A DNA stretch of 64,000 nt from Terebella lapidaria (Eukaryota; Annelida; Polychaeta; Terebellida; Terebellidae), in NCBI GenBank assembly GCA_949152475.1, contig OX424568.1:21303667-21367666 (forward strand), given 5' to 3'. The position numbers and the translations under genes were made by a program. How positions within the stretch are numbered: position 1 is the stretch's first letter; the number at the start of each line of letters is the position of its first letter. Shown one piece after another: positions 22,990-35,100 of the stretch. Below the pieces are notes generated by a model. The model did not search any database. It saw only the letters and a list, made by a program, of their open reading frames with translations, and was not told the DNA's origin.

Positions 22990-25330
22990 TTCTTGTAGAC
23001 GTGATTTTATTTCTGTCGAGTTTTGCAAAGCCGTTTGCAGAGTGGATGAAACTCACGCAGTATTTTGGATGAAAAGAATACATTTTTGTTTCAAATCAAA
23101 CTCAGATCAAAGTTACTTTCATTACTCATCGTGTTCTGTTCGATAATTTTTTTTAGCTATATAGGCTAACTATTATATTTTCAGAGGAAAACATTTAGGC
23201 CTAGTGCTGTGATCGCCGAAAGATAAATATTGTATATTGGAAAAATCTATAATAGACTTTTACATTATTCATGATGCGAATTTAATTCATTGGGATGCAT
23301 TTATTCTACTTCTGCACAGTATAATAACCTGGTTTAGGTATGTGAAATTATGGCAAACTCTATTTTCCAATAGATCTAGCCAGCAAATAATTCAATCATT
23401 TGGAATCGAATTACGGATTTCGAAAAATATGCGATAAAAATATGTCCTGATAAATCTTTGTCTGTGTGTAATTAAAAATTAACAATGCTAGTTGGGCGTA
23501 TATCTACTCACCTATTTAGTATCTATAAATCATATTATTTGTTTAAGTCTGATTTAGTTTGTGGGTAGAGAAAAGCACAATAAGGGAAACGAAAATTCAG
23601 AGATAACAATTAAGTGAATATAACACCGATCAGGCGATGTCCTGTTTTTTATAGGTTAAAAACTAAACCTTTTTTTTGGTGGTGTACCTATATTCTCGGT
23701 GTCACTTGTAACATGCCCATCAATAATCGTCACACTCTACAATTATATGATGCCTTTTGAACAAATCCTAGACTCATACAGATTAAAACTTCCTGTTTGA
23801 AGACTAGAGCGCTCGGTCGTTCTCGATCCGAATCAGGTATACCCCAGCAAATTTGTATGGAGGCGAAGCATTAATGCTATCTGTTTACTATTAAACATCT
23901 CAAATTCATGGCACTGCTCATTTGAAACAAAGGCAGTGTACTTGTTTGAAACAAGAACTTAAGTCACACTTCAGTAAATGAAATGCAAGTTCCTGATTTT
24001 CAATTTCTGAAGCCATTCTTGTTGCATCAGCTCGAAATTATTGTGTATGATCATATACATTTTGTACATGTTTCCCATTCTCCTCATCAACTGCCACTGG
24101 AAAATAATTCATAATTTTGAAAAGAATTCAGCTACTATGGTATTTGTGTGGTTTTTTTTTTTATGTATTTCAATGCAAGAGAAAGACAAACCGGAATAAA
24201 GAACACTTTCAGATTTCAAAGTTTTTATTCTTCACAAGATTCAGGGTATAAAATGCACCGTACATGTATGTGACTATACATAGATTGGTGTATTTATGCA
24301 GTGTGACTATGTACAAATAAGGAACATTTCATCGAACACCTGTCTCCATTTAAACCCAATTTTCTTTCTGTTCTCCTAAGAATCCATAAATATAGATGTC
24401 ATTTTTCACAAGTGATAAAATGAACAATAATATTCCATTCGTCGCAATATCTTTTCACTACAACTACAACATGCCATGGATGTGAAGACTTTTTTCGTGC
24501 TGCTAATGTACCTCAATGAAATTTGATACAGTATTGACAGAACATGCAAAATGATATGGAAATATATACAATGCATATTTGCAGGCAGAAAAATACCAGG
24601 GTAACAGTATAAGATTAGTTCTCTATACTCCAGTATAGAATTGGATATCTTCAACCAACAAACTATCAACACTTAACACTGTATGAACTGCAAATTTGGG
24701 TATGAATTGTGTCCAATGGATGACTGCCATTATAGTGAATGCATTCCAATGTATGACTTTTAACTTGATTTGTGACAGCAGTTATATGATTTTTTAGGTT
24801 ACCGAAGCCAGGATCAGGTAACCTATTGGCATGACCATGCATATGTCCACATTTTCAACTTATTTAAATTTTTCTAACACATGTACAAATTTACCTGAAT
24901 ATAAATTACTTTAAATATATAGTGTCCATAAATAAACTCAGAAATTTGCAATTGCCAGTTAATTATACCAGGAAATTGACACTCGTAAAATTCCATGCAA
25001 TATTAAAGATTTCACACAAAATATTGTGACAAAACAATTGCTTTTAATATTACCATCGGATACTCGTAAAATTTCACTCATGAGCAGATTCCATATGCTT
25101 AGCACAATGAGAGAAATAATAAATAACGTATTGACAACAAAGTAACAACACTATTTTTCCCAACTGTTTGTTCACCCACATGATCAGCGAATATCTCCAG
25201 CTGCACTGAACTTTTATCAGTGCCAACTGGGTAACTGTCCAATGCATGCAAATATTGATTTGTCAAAGTATGTATGAGACAATGAAAGGTGAAATGATGT
25301 ACAAAAGACGTGATGAACTGTACAGTGAAC
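22990..25330. other. Intergenic, no gene seen
   Basis: AT-rich sequence without conserved coding segments. It probably includes the 3' UTR of the bromodomain gene on the minus strand. The only recognisable item is a hairpin-end remnant at 24795-24833. Confidence 0.4.
24795..24833 (-). mobile_element. Solo hairpin end of the GGTTACCGGA element family
   Basis: TAGGTTACCG..CAGGTAACCTATTGGCATG is the reverse complement of the right terminus found at 40.78-40.81 kb (CATGCCAATAGGTTATCGG..CCGGTAACCTA), preceded by the typical T-run. Confidence 0.55.
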
Positions 25331-25335
25331 CGCGG

Positions 25336-26210
25336 CTAGTGTCGAACTGGACTCTTATCTAACCGAGATTTCTTGCTGTTTGGAGATGATGCCACACCCT
25401 GGAAAAGATCAGAAAATACATTTACTTCTTCTATTCACATCTATTTTATATTATTTATAAATCTTTTTATTTTATTTCAGCTAACTTATAACATGGAATG
25501 AGCTAAAGCTAATTTGAAATGTACTTACTCATAAAATACGTTCATTTGTGTTACTTTATCTATTTTTCATGAATATTCATTTGGTGATTGTGAATAATTG
25601 TACTGTGTTGCAAAACATATAAGACTTCTTCCTTCCAATAACAAGTACATTTTTAAAAGTGCAAGCAGAAATTTAACATACCTGTTTCCACCGTGCAAGC
25701 ACTTTATCGTACTCAGCCATGTACGTTGAGAACACCTGGTCGCAGTCCCGTCTAACTTCAGTACCTTGGGGGTTGTACCGGTGGCAGTTATCACGAACCA
25801 GGAGCATGTCCGCATGGAATTCCTCCAATTCCAAATATCTGTTCATCTGTGTGGAGCGAAGGGACGAAATTATGGGTGGTTCGTTGAATGCTTTTGTTTA
25901 CTTTATTGTAAATAGGTTTGAATTCATTAGTCATTATTTTTGTATTTGATGAAGCACCTGTATTTTAATCTTGTAGTGACGATATGTATATTATGCACCA
26001 ATTACAATACATGTATAAGAGTTGCAAACATCCCTAATAAACTCTATTTGCTGAGGATAGGCAATGATGAAACACAATTCAAAAGATTATGCAATGTTTA
26101 TAGGACTTTGCCTAATACAAATGTTCAGACCTCAAGCTTTCTCTTTATTGTGGCGAAGTCCATTGGGTTTTCAATGATGTTATAATAATCCGGCACCTCT
26201 CTCGGATCAA
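25336..26210 (-). CDS. Bromodomain protein, C-terminal exons only (5' part not found)
   Basis: Three exons (complement 26131-26210, 25682-25846, 25336-25398) splice in phase with GT/AG. They encode VDPREVPDYYNIIENPMDFA, then a helix B/BC-loop segment ending DNCHRYNPQG, then a final helix and a 20-residue basic tail ending KSRLDKSPVRH-stop. This is a bromodomain from the ZA loop onward: the PDYY and NPMDF blocks and the acetyl-lysine-binding Asn in CHRYN are all present. The exon coding helix Z should precede 26211 but was not found. The upstream intron is filled with satellite arrays (26.4-31.2 kb). The bromodomain is close to the C-terminus, as in several chromatin regulators, but I cannot name the family. 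An exon candidate at 31735-31910 may belong to it. Confidence 0.8.
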
Positions 26211-26879
26211 CTGGAAGATATGAATATTATCAGTAATTTGCACAAACGCTGATCTCCATAACACTGAGCATAATGGTAATTTTATCTCAATTGGCTTAAA
26301 AATGGCTGCTTATTGTACATAGATTGGACAACTTAATTCAAGAAAGATTTTCATCACTAGTATTAGATTGTACAAAGGAATTCACTAAAAAACTAGACGC
26401 TTCCGGTCGCCTACGACCGCTTGGGTGTATCCCCCGTAGCCCTATCATCCCTGTTGCCCCAAATATATCGCTGATGTACATTGTGAGTGTGACACCTTTC
26501 AGACTTATTGAAGGTTGAATTCAAGATCACCACTAAAATCACTGCATTCGAATTTCCATTTCGACATGTTCGAAAAAAATAACGAAACTAGACGCTTCCG
26601 GTCGCCTACGACCGCTTGGGTGTATCCCCCGTAGCCCTATCATCTCTGTTGCCCCAAATATATCACTGTCAAGTGTGAAAAACTAGAGCAAGGGCTAAAA
26701 AAGATTACCAGAGAAATGTTAAATCCCAAGTCACAACTGTTTTCTTTTCCCCACCAAAACTGCTGCACTGATTTTCCGAGGTTATTGAAGGTCGAATTCA
26801 AAATCACCACTGAAATCTCTTTATATGAATTTCCATTCGACATGTTTGATAAAATAACGAAAATACAGATAGATCAATC

Positions 26880-27690
26880 TTTTCACCTATTTATATTTCA
26901 ACTCAGAATATTTTACAAACTTGGTTCCAAGTTGAAATTCAAAGTAAAATTTGACCAAAAATGCATTTCAAGATGACGAAATTGGAGCTAGATTGAACTT
27001 CTCACCATAAGTTATATTTCGATTCATAATACATGTATGGGCTAAACATGGTTTCAAGTTGAAATTCGAAGTAAAAGTTAATCAAAACTGCATTTCAATA
27101 TGACAAAATTGGAGCCAGATCAAACTTTTCGTCATAAGTTATATTTTAACTCATAATACCTGCCCAACTTGGTTTCAAATTGAAATTCAAACTAAAAGTT
27201 GACCAAAACTGCATTTCAAGATGGCGAAATTGGAGCCAGATCGAACTTTTCACCATAAGTTATATTTCGACTCATAATATGTGCCAAATATGCTTTCAAG
27301 TTGAAATTCAAAGTAAAAGTTGACCAAAACTGCATTTCAAGATGACGAAATTGGACCCAGATCAAACTTTTCGCCATGAGTTATATTTCAACTCATAATA
27401 TGTGCCAAACTTGGTATTAAGTTGAAATTCAATGTAAAAGTTGACCAAAACTGCATTTCAAGATGACGAAATTGGAGCCAGATAGAACTTTTCGCCATAA
27501 GTTATATTTCGACTTATAATATGTGCCAAACATGCTTTCAAGTTGAAATTCAAAGTAAAAGTTGACCAAAACTGCATTTCAAGATGACGAAATTGGAGCC
27601 AGATCGAATTTTTCACCATAAGTTATATTTTAACTCATAATTTGTGCCAAACATGGTCTCAAGTTGAAATTCAAAGTAAAATTGATCAAT
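26880..27690. repeat. Tandem array, ~120-bp monomer, ~7 copies
   Basis: CATTTCAAGATGACGAAATTGG recurs about every 118-126 bp, together with AAGTTATATTT and TCATAATATGTGCCAAAC. A shorter second array of the same monomer lies at about 29820-30240. Confidence 0.85.
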
Positions 27691-27699
27691 GTTTTCATA

Positions 27700-29020
27700 A
27701 AAAGCTATTGTGATCAATAATAGACTTAACTAGCAAAAAAATAATGTTAACTTATTTGGTCACAAACAAAAAATCTCTACTGGACAAAGCCTTCACCTTG
27801 TTGAGCCCAAAAATAAATATTTCTTGTCTATTTTCATTGTGGTCAATAATAGACTTAACATGTAAAAATAAAGTTAACTTATTCGGTTACACCCAGAAAT
27901 TTCTACCAGACAAAACCTTAACCTTGTTGAGCTCAATAATAATTGTTTCTCATCTTAACTATTTTTATTGAGGTCAATAATAGACTTAACTAGCAAAAAA
28001 AATGTTAACTTATTTGGTTACAGACATAAAATGTCTACTAGACAGAATCTTTACCTTGTTGAGCCCAATAATAAATATTTCTTGTCTTAACTATTTTTAT
28101 TGTGGTCAATAATAGACTAAACTAGTAAAAATAATGTTAACTTATTCAGTACACCCACGAAATCTGTACTGGACATACTTTCACCTTGTTGAGCTTAATA
28201 ATAAATATTTCTCATCTTAACTATTTTTATTGTGGTCAATAATAGACTTAACTATTTTTATTGTGGTCAATAATAGACTTAACTAGTGAAAATAATGTTA
28301 ACTTATTCGGTTACACCAATGAAATTTGTACTGGACAAATCTTTAACCTTGTTGAGCTCAATAATAATTGTTTCTCATCTTAACTATTTTTATTGAGGTC
28401 AATAATAGACTTAACTAGCAAAAAAATTTTTAACTTATTTGGTTACAGACATAAAATGTCTACTGGACAGAATCTTTACCTTGTTCAGCCCAATAATAAA
28501 TATTTCTTGTCTTAACTATTTTTATTGTGGTCAATAATAGACTAAACTAGTAAAAATAATGTTAACTTATTCAGTACACCCATGAAATCTGTACTGGACA
28601 TACTTTCACCTTGTTGAGCTTAATAATAAATATTTCTCATCTTAACTATTTTTATTGTGGTCAATAATAGACTTAACTATTTTTATTGTGGTCAATAATA
28701 GACTTAACTAGTGAAAATAATGTTAACTTATTCGGTTACACCAATGAAATTTGTACTGGACGAAACATTTACCTTGTTGAGGTTAATAATAAATATTTCT
28801 TGTCTTAACTATTTTTATTGTGGTCAATAATAGACTTAACTATTAAAAATAATGTTAACTTATTCAGTTACACCCATGAAATTTGTACTGGACAAAACCT
28901 TTACCTTGTTGAGCTTAATAATAAACGTTTCTCGTCTTAACTATTTTTATTGTGGACAATAATAGACTTAACTAATAAAACTAATGTTAACTTATTCAGT
29001 AATATTGTCCTGTTTTCACT
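27700..29020. repeat. Tandem array, ~130-150-bp monomer with higher-order repeats
   Basis: Markers AATGTTAACTTATTCGG, CCTTGTTGAGC and GGTCAATAATAGACTTAAC recur roughly ten times. A phrase containing GGACATACTTTCACC is found at about 28172 and 28597, showing a 425-bp higher-order unit. The monomer recurs at about 30250-30680. A 70-bp direct duplication closes the array (28983-29122). Confidence 0.85.
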
Positions 29021-29319
29021 GAAAATTTAGTTCTCCATTCTGAACAAGAAACATGTTAACTTATTCAGTAATATTGTCCTGTTTTCACTGAAAACTTTAG
29101 TTCTCCATTCTGAACAAGAAACCAGTGTCATTACCTTCCACTGTACAGGCTATTGGAATGATCGTACATGTCAAAATGGATATTTCAAAATTCTGTAATA
29201 AGTTAGGCTGTTAACATATTAATATTTATATGATCATTCTAAAAAACGATTGGTTTCGTGTGACAGCCCTTCCCAACAACACTTCCAAATATTATCGAGA
29301 TTCGTCAAAAATTGCCATC

Positions 29320-29765
29320 TGTAGAGCGTTCACAAGCCATGTGTCTCAAACAGGCTGTTTTCAATGCAAAATGTGTCCCCAAACGACCAATTCAGTTGCC
29401 ACGGCAACCAAAATCGATTGGTGTCGGGATCTTACCATAATATATGTGCCTGCAAAAAATAATGGTGATCGGGTGAGAATTGCGGCCTGTAGCGTGTTCA
29501 CAAGCCATGTGTCTCAAACAGGCTGTTTTCAATGCAAAATGTGTCCCCAAACGACCAATTCAGTTGCCACGGCAACCAAAATCGATTGGTGTCGGGATCT
29601 TACCATTATATATGTGCCTGCAAAAAATAATGGTGATCGGGTGAGAATTGCGGCCTGTAGCGCGTTCACAAGAAAATCTCTGCGGACGCGGACACGGACG
29701 CGGACACGGACGCGGACGCGGACGCGGACGCGGGCGCGGACGCGGACGCGGACGCGGACGACGAA
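29320..29765. repeat. ~168-bp duplication followed by a GCGGAC-type simple repeat
   Basis: TTCACAAGCCATG..ACGGCAACCAAAATCGATTG is present twice (starting at 29329 and 29497), and a third truncated copy runs into (GCGGACACGGAC)n at about 29684-29762. A related, shorter GCGGACGCGGCGGCG tract is at 31117-31140. The arginine/threonine-rich open frame here is an artefact of this repeat. Confidence 0.85.
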
Positions 29766-31428
29766 GCCAAATCCATAGTATCCGCCGAACTTTGTTCGGG
29801 GGATACAATTACAGCCAGATAAAAGTTTTCACTTAAAGCTATATTTCAACTCAGAATATTTGACAAACTTGGTTCGCAACTAAGTTGCGAGATGACTAAA
29901 TTGGAGCCAGATCGAACTTTTCACTGTAAGTTATATTTCAACTCATACTATGTGCCAAACAACTCATACTATGTTCCAAGTTGAAATTCAAAGTAAAAGT
30001 TGACCAAAACTACATTTCAAGATGACGAAATTGGAGCCAGATCAACTTTTCACCATAATTTAAATTTTAATTCATAATATGTGCCAAACTTGGTTTCAAG
30101 CTGAAATTCAAGTAAAAGTTCACCAAAACTGCATTTCAAGATGACGAAATTGGAGCCAGATCGATCTTTTCACCATAAATTATATTTTAATTCATAATAT
30201 GTGCCAAACTTGGTTCCAAGTTGAAATTCGAAGTAAAAATTGACTTTACTGGTAAAAATAATGTTAACTTATACGGTTACACCCATGAAATCTCTACTGG
30301 ACAAAACTTTTAAATTGTTGAGTTCAATAATAAATATGTTTCTTGTCTTAACTATTTTTCTTGAGGTCAATAATAGACTTAACTAGTAAAACTGATGTTA
30401 ACTTATTCGGCTACAGCCATGAAATCTCTACTGCACAGAAGCTTTACCTTGTTGAGCCCAATAATAAATGTTTCTTGTCTTAACTATTTTTATTGTGGCC
30501 AATAATAGACTTAACTAGTAAAAATAATGTTAACTTATTCGGTTACACCTGTGAAGTCTCTACTGGACAAAACCTTTACCTTGTTGAGCTCAATAATAAA
30601 TGTTTCTCGTCTTAACTATTTTTATTGTGGTCAATAATAGACTTAACTAGTAAAACCAATGTTAACTTATTCAGTAATATTGTTCTTTTTTCACCAAAAA
30701 CATCACTTCTGTATTCTGAACAAGAATCCAGTGCAATTTGCTTTCATAGTACAGGTTATTGGAGTGATCACACATGTCAAAGTAGGTATTTTAATTGTCG
30801 TAATAAGTTAACCTCTCAAACTTATTAATATTTATTCGATCATTCTGAAAAACAATAGGTTTCGTGTGATGGTCTTTCTCATTGAGCCTGTGCGATTTCA
30901 TCATCATTCATTGAAAACTCCCACCCGTAGAGCGTTCACAACCCATGTGTGTTAAACAGGCTAATTTGAGCACAAAATGTTACGCCAATCGGCTATTTTG
31001 GTTGCTATGGCAACCAAAATCGATAGGTGTCCAGATCTCACCATAAGACATGTCCATATAAAATATTATCAAAATCGGTTCATATTTGCAACCTGCAGCG
31101 CGTTCACAAGAAAGTGTCTGCGGACGCGGACGCGGCGGCGGCGCGACGATCGTAAATCCATAGTATCCGCCGAACTTTGTTCGGGGGATACAAATATATA
31201 CCTGGTTGTGTGAACCATGATGCTGCATTCATTTGTCCCTTCTCTTTGTATGCTCCTCTCACTCGCATCACACGCTGTAAAACGCTGTCAACAGGCAAAA
31301 TATGGACACATGTACAAACATCGCTAACATGCTCAGTCTGCATTTTGGTACAATAAGTGGTTTCAAGAAAGACATAATTTTGACGCGAGACAAATGAACA
31401 AACATGGATGCTCATTTCATCCGAATTG

Positions 31429-31570
31429 ACCTATCCCAAATCCAGTTTGTCCGAGTTTTTTTACGTAATTTCCAACGTATTCTGCAAAACATTACTGATG
31501 GCCAAAGAGAAGTTTTCTGACGTAATTTGTGAAACTCGGACAACTTTTGGGGGAATTTGGGATAGGTCTA
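31429..31570. mobile_element. Small palindromic element, GACCTATCCCAAAT ends
   Basis: GACCTATCCCAAAT at the left is mirrored by ATTTGGGATAGGTC at the right. Inside, GTCCGAGTTTTTTTACG / ACGTAATTTGTGAAACTCGGAC form a second arm pair. Size is about 140 bp with no coding capacity. Confidence 0.7.
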
Positions 31571-31734
31571 TTATCACAAAATGTGATATTCTTCTTTCTC
31601 TATGGTTTCATTATTGTTTTTTCACCATGTAGAGTTTGGAGATATTTACTTCTTTCTTTATGCAGGCACTCTGTTTACTCCGATCTTGCTCATGAAATAG
31701 GAACCATGATTTGTTTTTAATCCAAACGTCTTAC

Positions 31735-31910
31735 CCCATTGCTAGCCTGGTCCATCCGGCTTGAGTTGGTGACGTTATTTCGTCCGCCGGCAGGGGAGCT
31801 TTTCTCTTTCGCTTACTCAATCGTATACTCTGAGCAATATCGCCAGCACTCTCCGCAAAACCTTTGAATAGAATGAAGATGTAACCATAGAATTCATCTG
31901 GAGAAACTTT
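31735..31910 (-). CDS. Unassigned candidate internal exon (58 codons)
   Basis: A minus-strand segment with a good donor (GGG/GTAAGA) and acceptor (TTTACAG/AAAG) is open in one frame only. That frame reads VSPDEFYGYIFILFKGFAES, then a basic stretch LSKRKRKAP, then PADEITSPTQAGW. It looks protein-like rather than random but I do not recognise it. It lies 258 bp beyond the EMSY stop codon and 5.5 kb upstream of the bromodomain exons. It ends in phase 2, while the first bromodomain exon needs phase 1, so direct splicing would give a stop. Another exon would have to lie between them. It may belong to the bromodomain gene or be an EMSY alternative 3' exon. Confidence 0.35.
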
Positions 31911-32168
31911 CTGTAAATATTTTATTTTGTCTTAAAAATGACCACCTTAATGTCTTAAAGATGATGTTTTAATACAGCCACAGTTTTAATACAAAAATAT
32001 TATGTCTTCACTAAAGGATGCACCTAGCATCGTAACACAACAGCCAATCATAAGATAATAACTCGTGCATCTTACACACCACCTCATTGTGGCAATAAAG
32101 TTCCCAACATCTAATGACCAATCGCAAACACAGTACTCCACAATGGATACATGTATTGGTATGTAATA

Positions 32169-35100
32169 TTAGGTTCTAGACGTACCAGCACTGACTAGTA
32201 CATCCTCAGACAGGTCCGAGTCGAGCTGGTGACTTGTCAGGTCCTCCAGCTTGAGGTGTCCTGGGTCCAGACTCCCGGGTTCCGACGCGACGCTTACACT
32301 TGACACGAGTGACCCGGGGCGGGAATTCTACGCGGGGAGGGAATTCATATGTACTTAGAATTGTATTGGAAGCAGATTTTACACTGTATGTGTTTTTGAC
32401 ATCTGCTATGGGCTTGATGGGTGAACTCTGTCCTTGTTCTTTGACTGCCAACTTTCTCTGTGTATCATGGAGGAATGATTGAATTATTATTATAGAGGTA
32501 AATGCATGATTTGAGTATCTTTTATAGCAGTAATGATATTATGGAGGTAGTACAGTGTCAATACCTACCTAGTACATGTATTCTGATATGAAGAGTCATC
32601 TGATCTAGTTGAATGATGATATATATGCATGCTATCAGTAGGTGATATAACACAAATTACCGTTGGAGTTCCAGAAGATTTGATGACGTGTATCGTTGAT
32701 ATTGCCTTGCGACCCTCGACATCATGGATGGGGATGAACTGTTTTGATTTGACTTGTGGCGCCGTGACGACCGTCTTTCCCTGGAGCGTGGTAACCTTGG
32801 TAACGGGTCGACTGGCGGGTGTGACTTGCGGGGTGCTGACGAGGAGGTCTGGCAGCTTGTCGTGGAGTTCCATTGTTTGTATATGGGGGGTTGCTGGATA
32901 AAAGTGAAGGGTATATAATACATCATAGATATGTTCGATAATTAGGATGTGAAATCCAGTCTGAGTCAGGTTTAAAAATGTCTTAGTTTCATTCGAATAA
33001 ATTTAGTTCCATACAAGTTGTTCATTCAAAGAATGGATGCTGAATAACATTACAAAGAAATCAACGTGAACATATGAGTAGTAGTTTACAATGGAACAAG
33101 TTAGTTAAACTATTGCATAATAAGCACCAAATGTATACAAGCAATACACATCTAGTCGATACACAATACCAACCTTGATTGTTGAGTTGAACACTTTCGC
33201 TCATTTCATAATTGAACCCAGAGCTGGTTTGCGCCTGTGACGGTCTACTCAAAATGCTGACTAAAGTGGTCGCCTGATTGGCTGAATCGTCTTCCGACAC
33301 GTACGCATTTGCCGATCCATCCTGAACTAGCACTTTGTTCCCGCCATCTTCTTCGCTAAACTGATAACATTCAAGATCAATTTGAGCCTCGTTAAGCGCA
33401 TTCGACAAGAAGTCCATTTTTTCCATGGAAGGTTCTGAATCATCCGCGGTTATGGGATGGTTGACGTCTATGACTGTGGTCACAGGTTGCGTGTTTACTG
33501 CTGAAGAACCTGGCTTTTTATGTTCGCCAGTGTTTAAGATGATTGTTTTTGTGGCGCGGTTGTTCGCGAGTAGAGCTGCCTGTTCTGCTTCGTGGTCCTC
33601 ACTGCTTATAACCTGGAAGGTCAAATTTTCAGGAATAAATTTTGAACAGAGGAAAACATCATTGGCAGCAACGTTCTAAGAAAACTTTTTCATTGGTATT
33701 ATTTTCGTATCCCAAGTCAAAACCCATTTGTTCGATATCAAAATTTTTCCGAGATCTTACTAACCAAATGCACACACAATTTCACCAGCCACCTTCCCAT
33801 GACAACCAACCTGTATGGCGACTTCGTCCACGTCGTCCATCTCCCCGTCGCCATGGAAACCGTCGGTGACGATGGCCCCAGTGCGAGGGTCGATCTCCGC
33901 GACAAGTTCCTGACTCTCATCAGTGGAAGCAACCCTTAGATCCCCGGCTCGGCCCTCTGGAGCAGGCTCCACCCCTACCAGCTGTATGGCATCATCTTGT
34001 AGCTGCACCTGCTGGGAGACGGTTGCTAGGTAACAGTGAAGTTGCTAGGTAAAAGAAGTCATCACAACTAAATAAGTTTTTGTCTTTTTTTTTCGAAAAC
34101 AATAGTCAGTAATGGTGAATACAGTTTTGATCATTTAGAAGCTACATGTACATTTATGTTACAAGGCAATTTCATATAAGGGTGAACATTTTTACAGAAC
34201 TTCTCTGTGGGTTACTGTTCGAGTAAAAGGTTATCTGGATTGTTACTAAAAGTGTTTGCCTTGTGTCGACTTTTGTTTGAAACTTTCAAACCTTGAAATG
34301 ACTTATTCCAACATTGAGAACACCAAATCAAAATCCACAACGTACCTTCTGTCGTTGCATGTATGGCACCGACTTCTTGACCGTGATCGGTGTTGTCGAT
34401 GGGACATCATCTAAGCCACTCGTGCTGACGATCTGAATATCAGGGTCTATGTCCGCCCTATCCTCTGCCGATATTGGTTCTATGTGGAGTTGAAGGTTAT
34501 GAAGTAATATTCATTCATTTTGAGTAAACGACCGTTGATTTGAATACCAAGTTGGAACCGATAGATGTATTCATTGCATTTCAGCATTTTATACAGATTT
34601 GTCGATGTTCTTACCTAGCCTAATCTCACCACCATTCCCATGTATTGAACCAAGTTCAATGGCAGATCTACAAACAAAGATGTCAATTTTTAATTCATTT
34701 TCCATTTAAACATGAAATTGTGACTTGCATAAAACACACTGGGCTCAGTTACAATAAGTCAATATACGAGTCCAAAATTGATGTCAGAATGATTTATGAG
34801 AATTCCTCCCCCACTCTACACAAAGTGTCTATTTTAGAGGTGATGGCCACAAATCAATCAAAGATTTTCATTCCGTATAACTTCACATCTTACCTCAGCG
34901 TATTGCCAGCAGTAATCTTAGAGCTTCCCGCCTGGAGATCGAGCAGTGCTTTGATTGCAGGGGCGTCCATGTTTTCTGTAGAGACGAGCTTGCCGCCTTG
35001 TTGTATGTATGGACTTCCGTCTGATTGGACGTCGTATTCTACCCACTGGTTGTGTGGTGCTTCTACAATAGAGAATCACAGATCTAGCGAGAAACTATCA

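Larger units (their letters stand above)
26390..31200. mobile_element. Composite block of satellite-bearing elements with GTATCCCCCG ends
   Basis: The left boundary phrase CTAGACGCTTCCGGTCGCC..GGGTGTATCCCCCGTAGCCC occurs twice (26392-26448 and 26586-26642). The right boundary phrase ATAGTATCCGCCGAACTTTG..GGGGGATACAA also occurs twice (29775-29812 and 31158-31195), giving short inverted ends (GTATCCCCCG / CGGGGGATAC). Between them lie several tandem arrays, described separately, in the order ~120-bp, ~135-bp, ~168-bp, GC-rich hexamer, and then the same order again, shorter. This suggests two nested or tandem copies of one non-autonomous element. No transposase frame is seen. Confidence 0.6.

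Noticed and set aside
29230-29778. 182-codon open frame with an Arg/Thr-rich tail
   Set aside because: It is produced by a 168-bp duplication running into a GCGGAC simple repeat, with no family resemblance.
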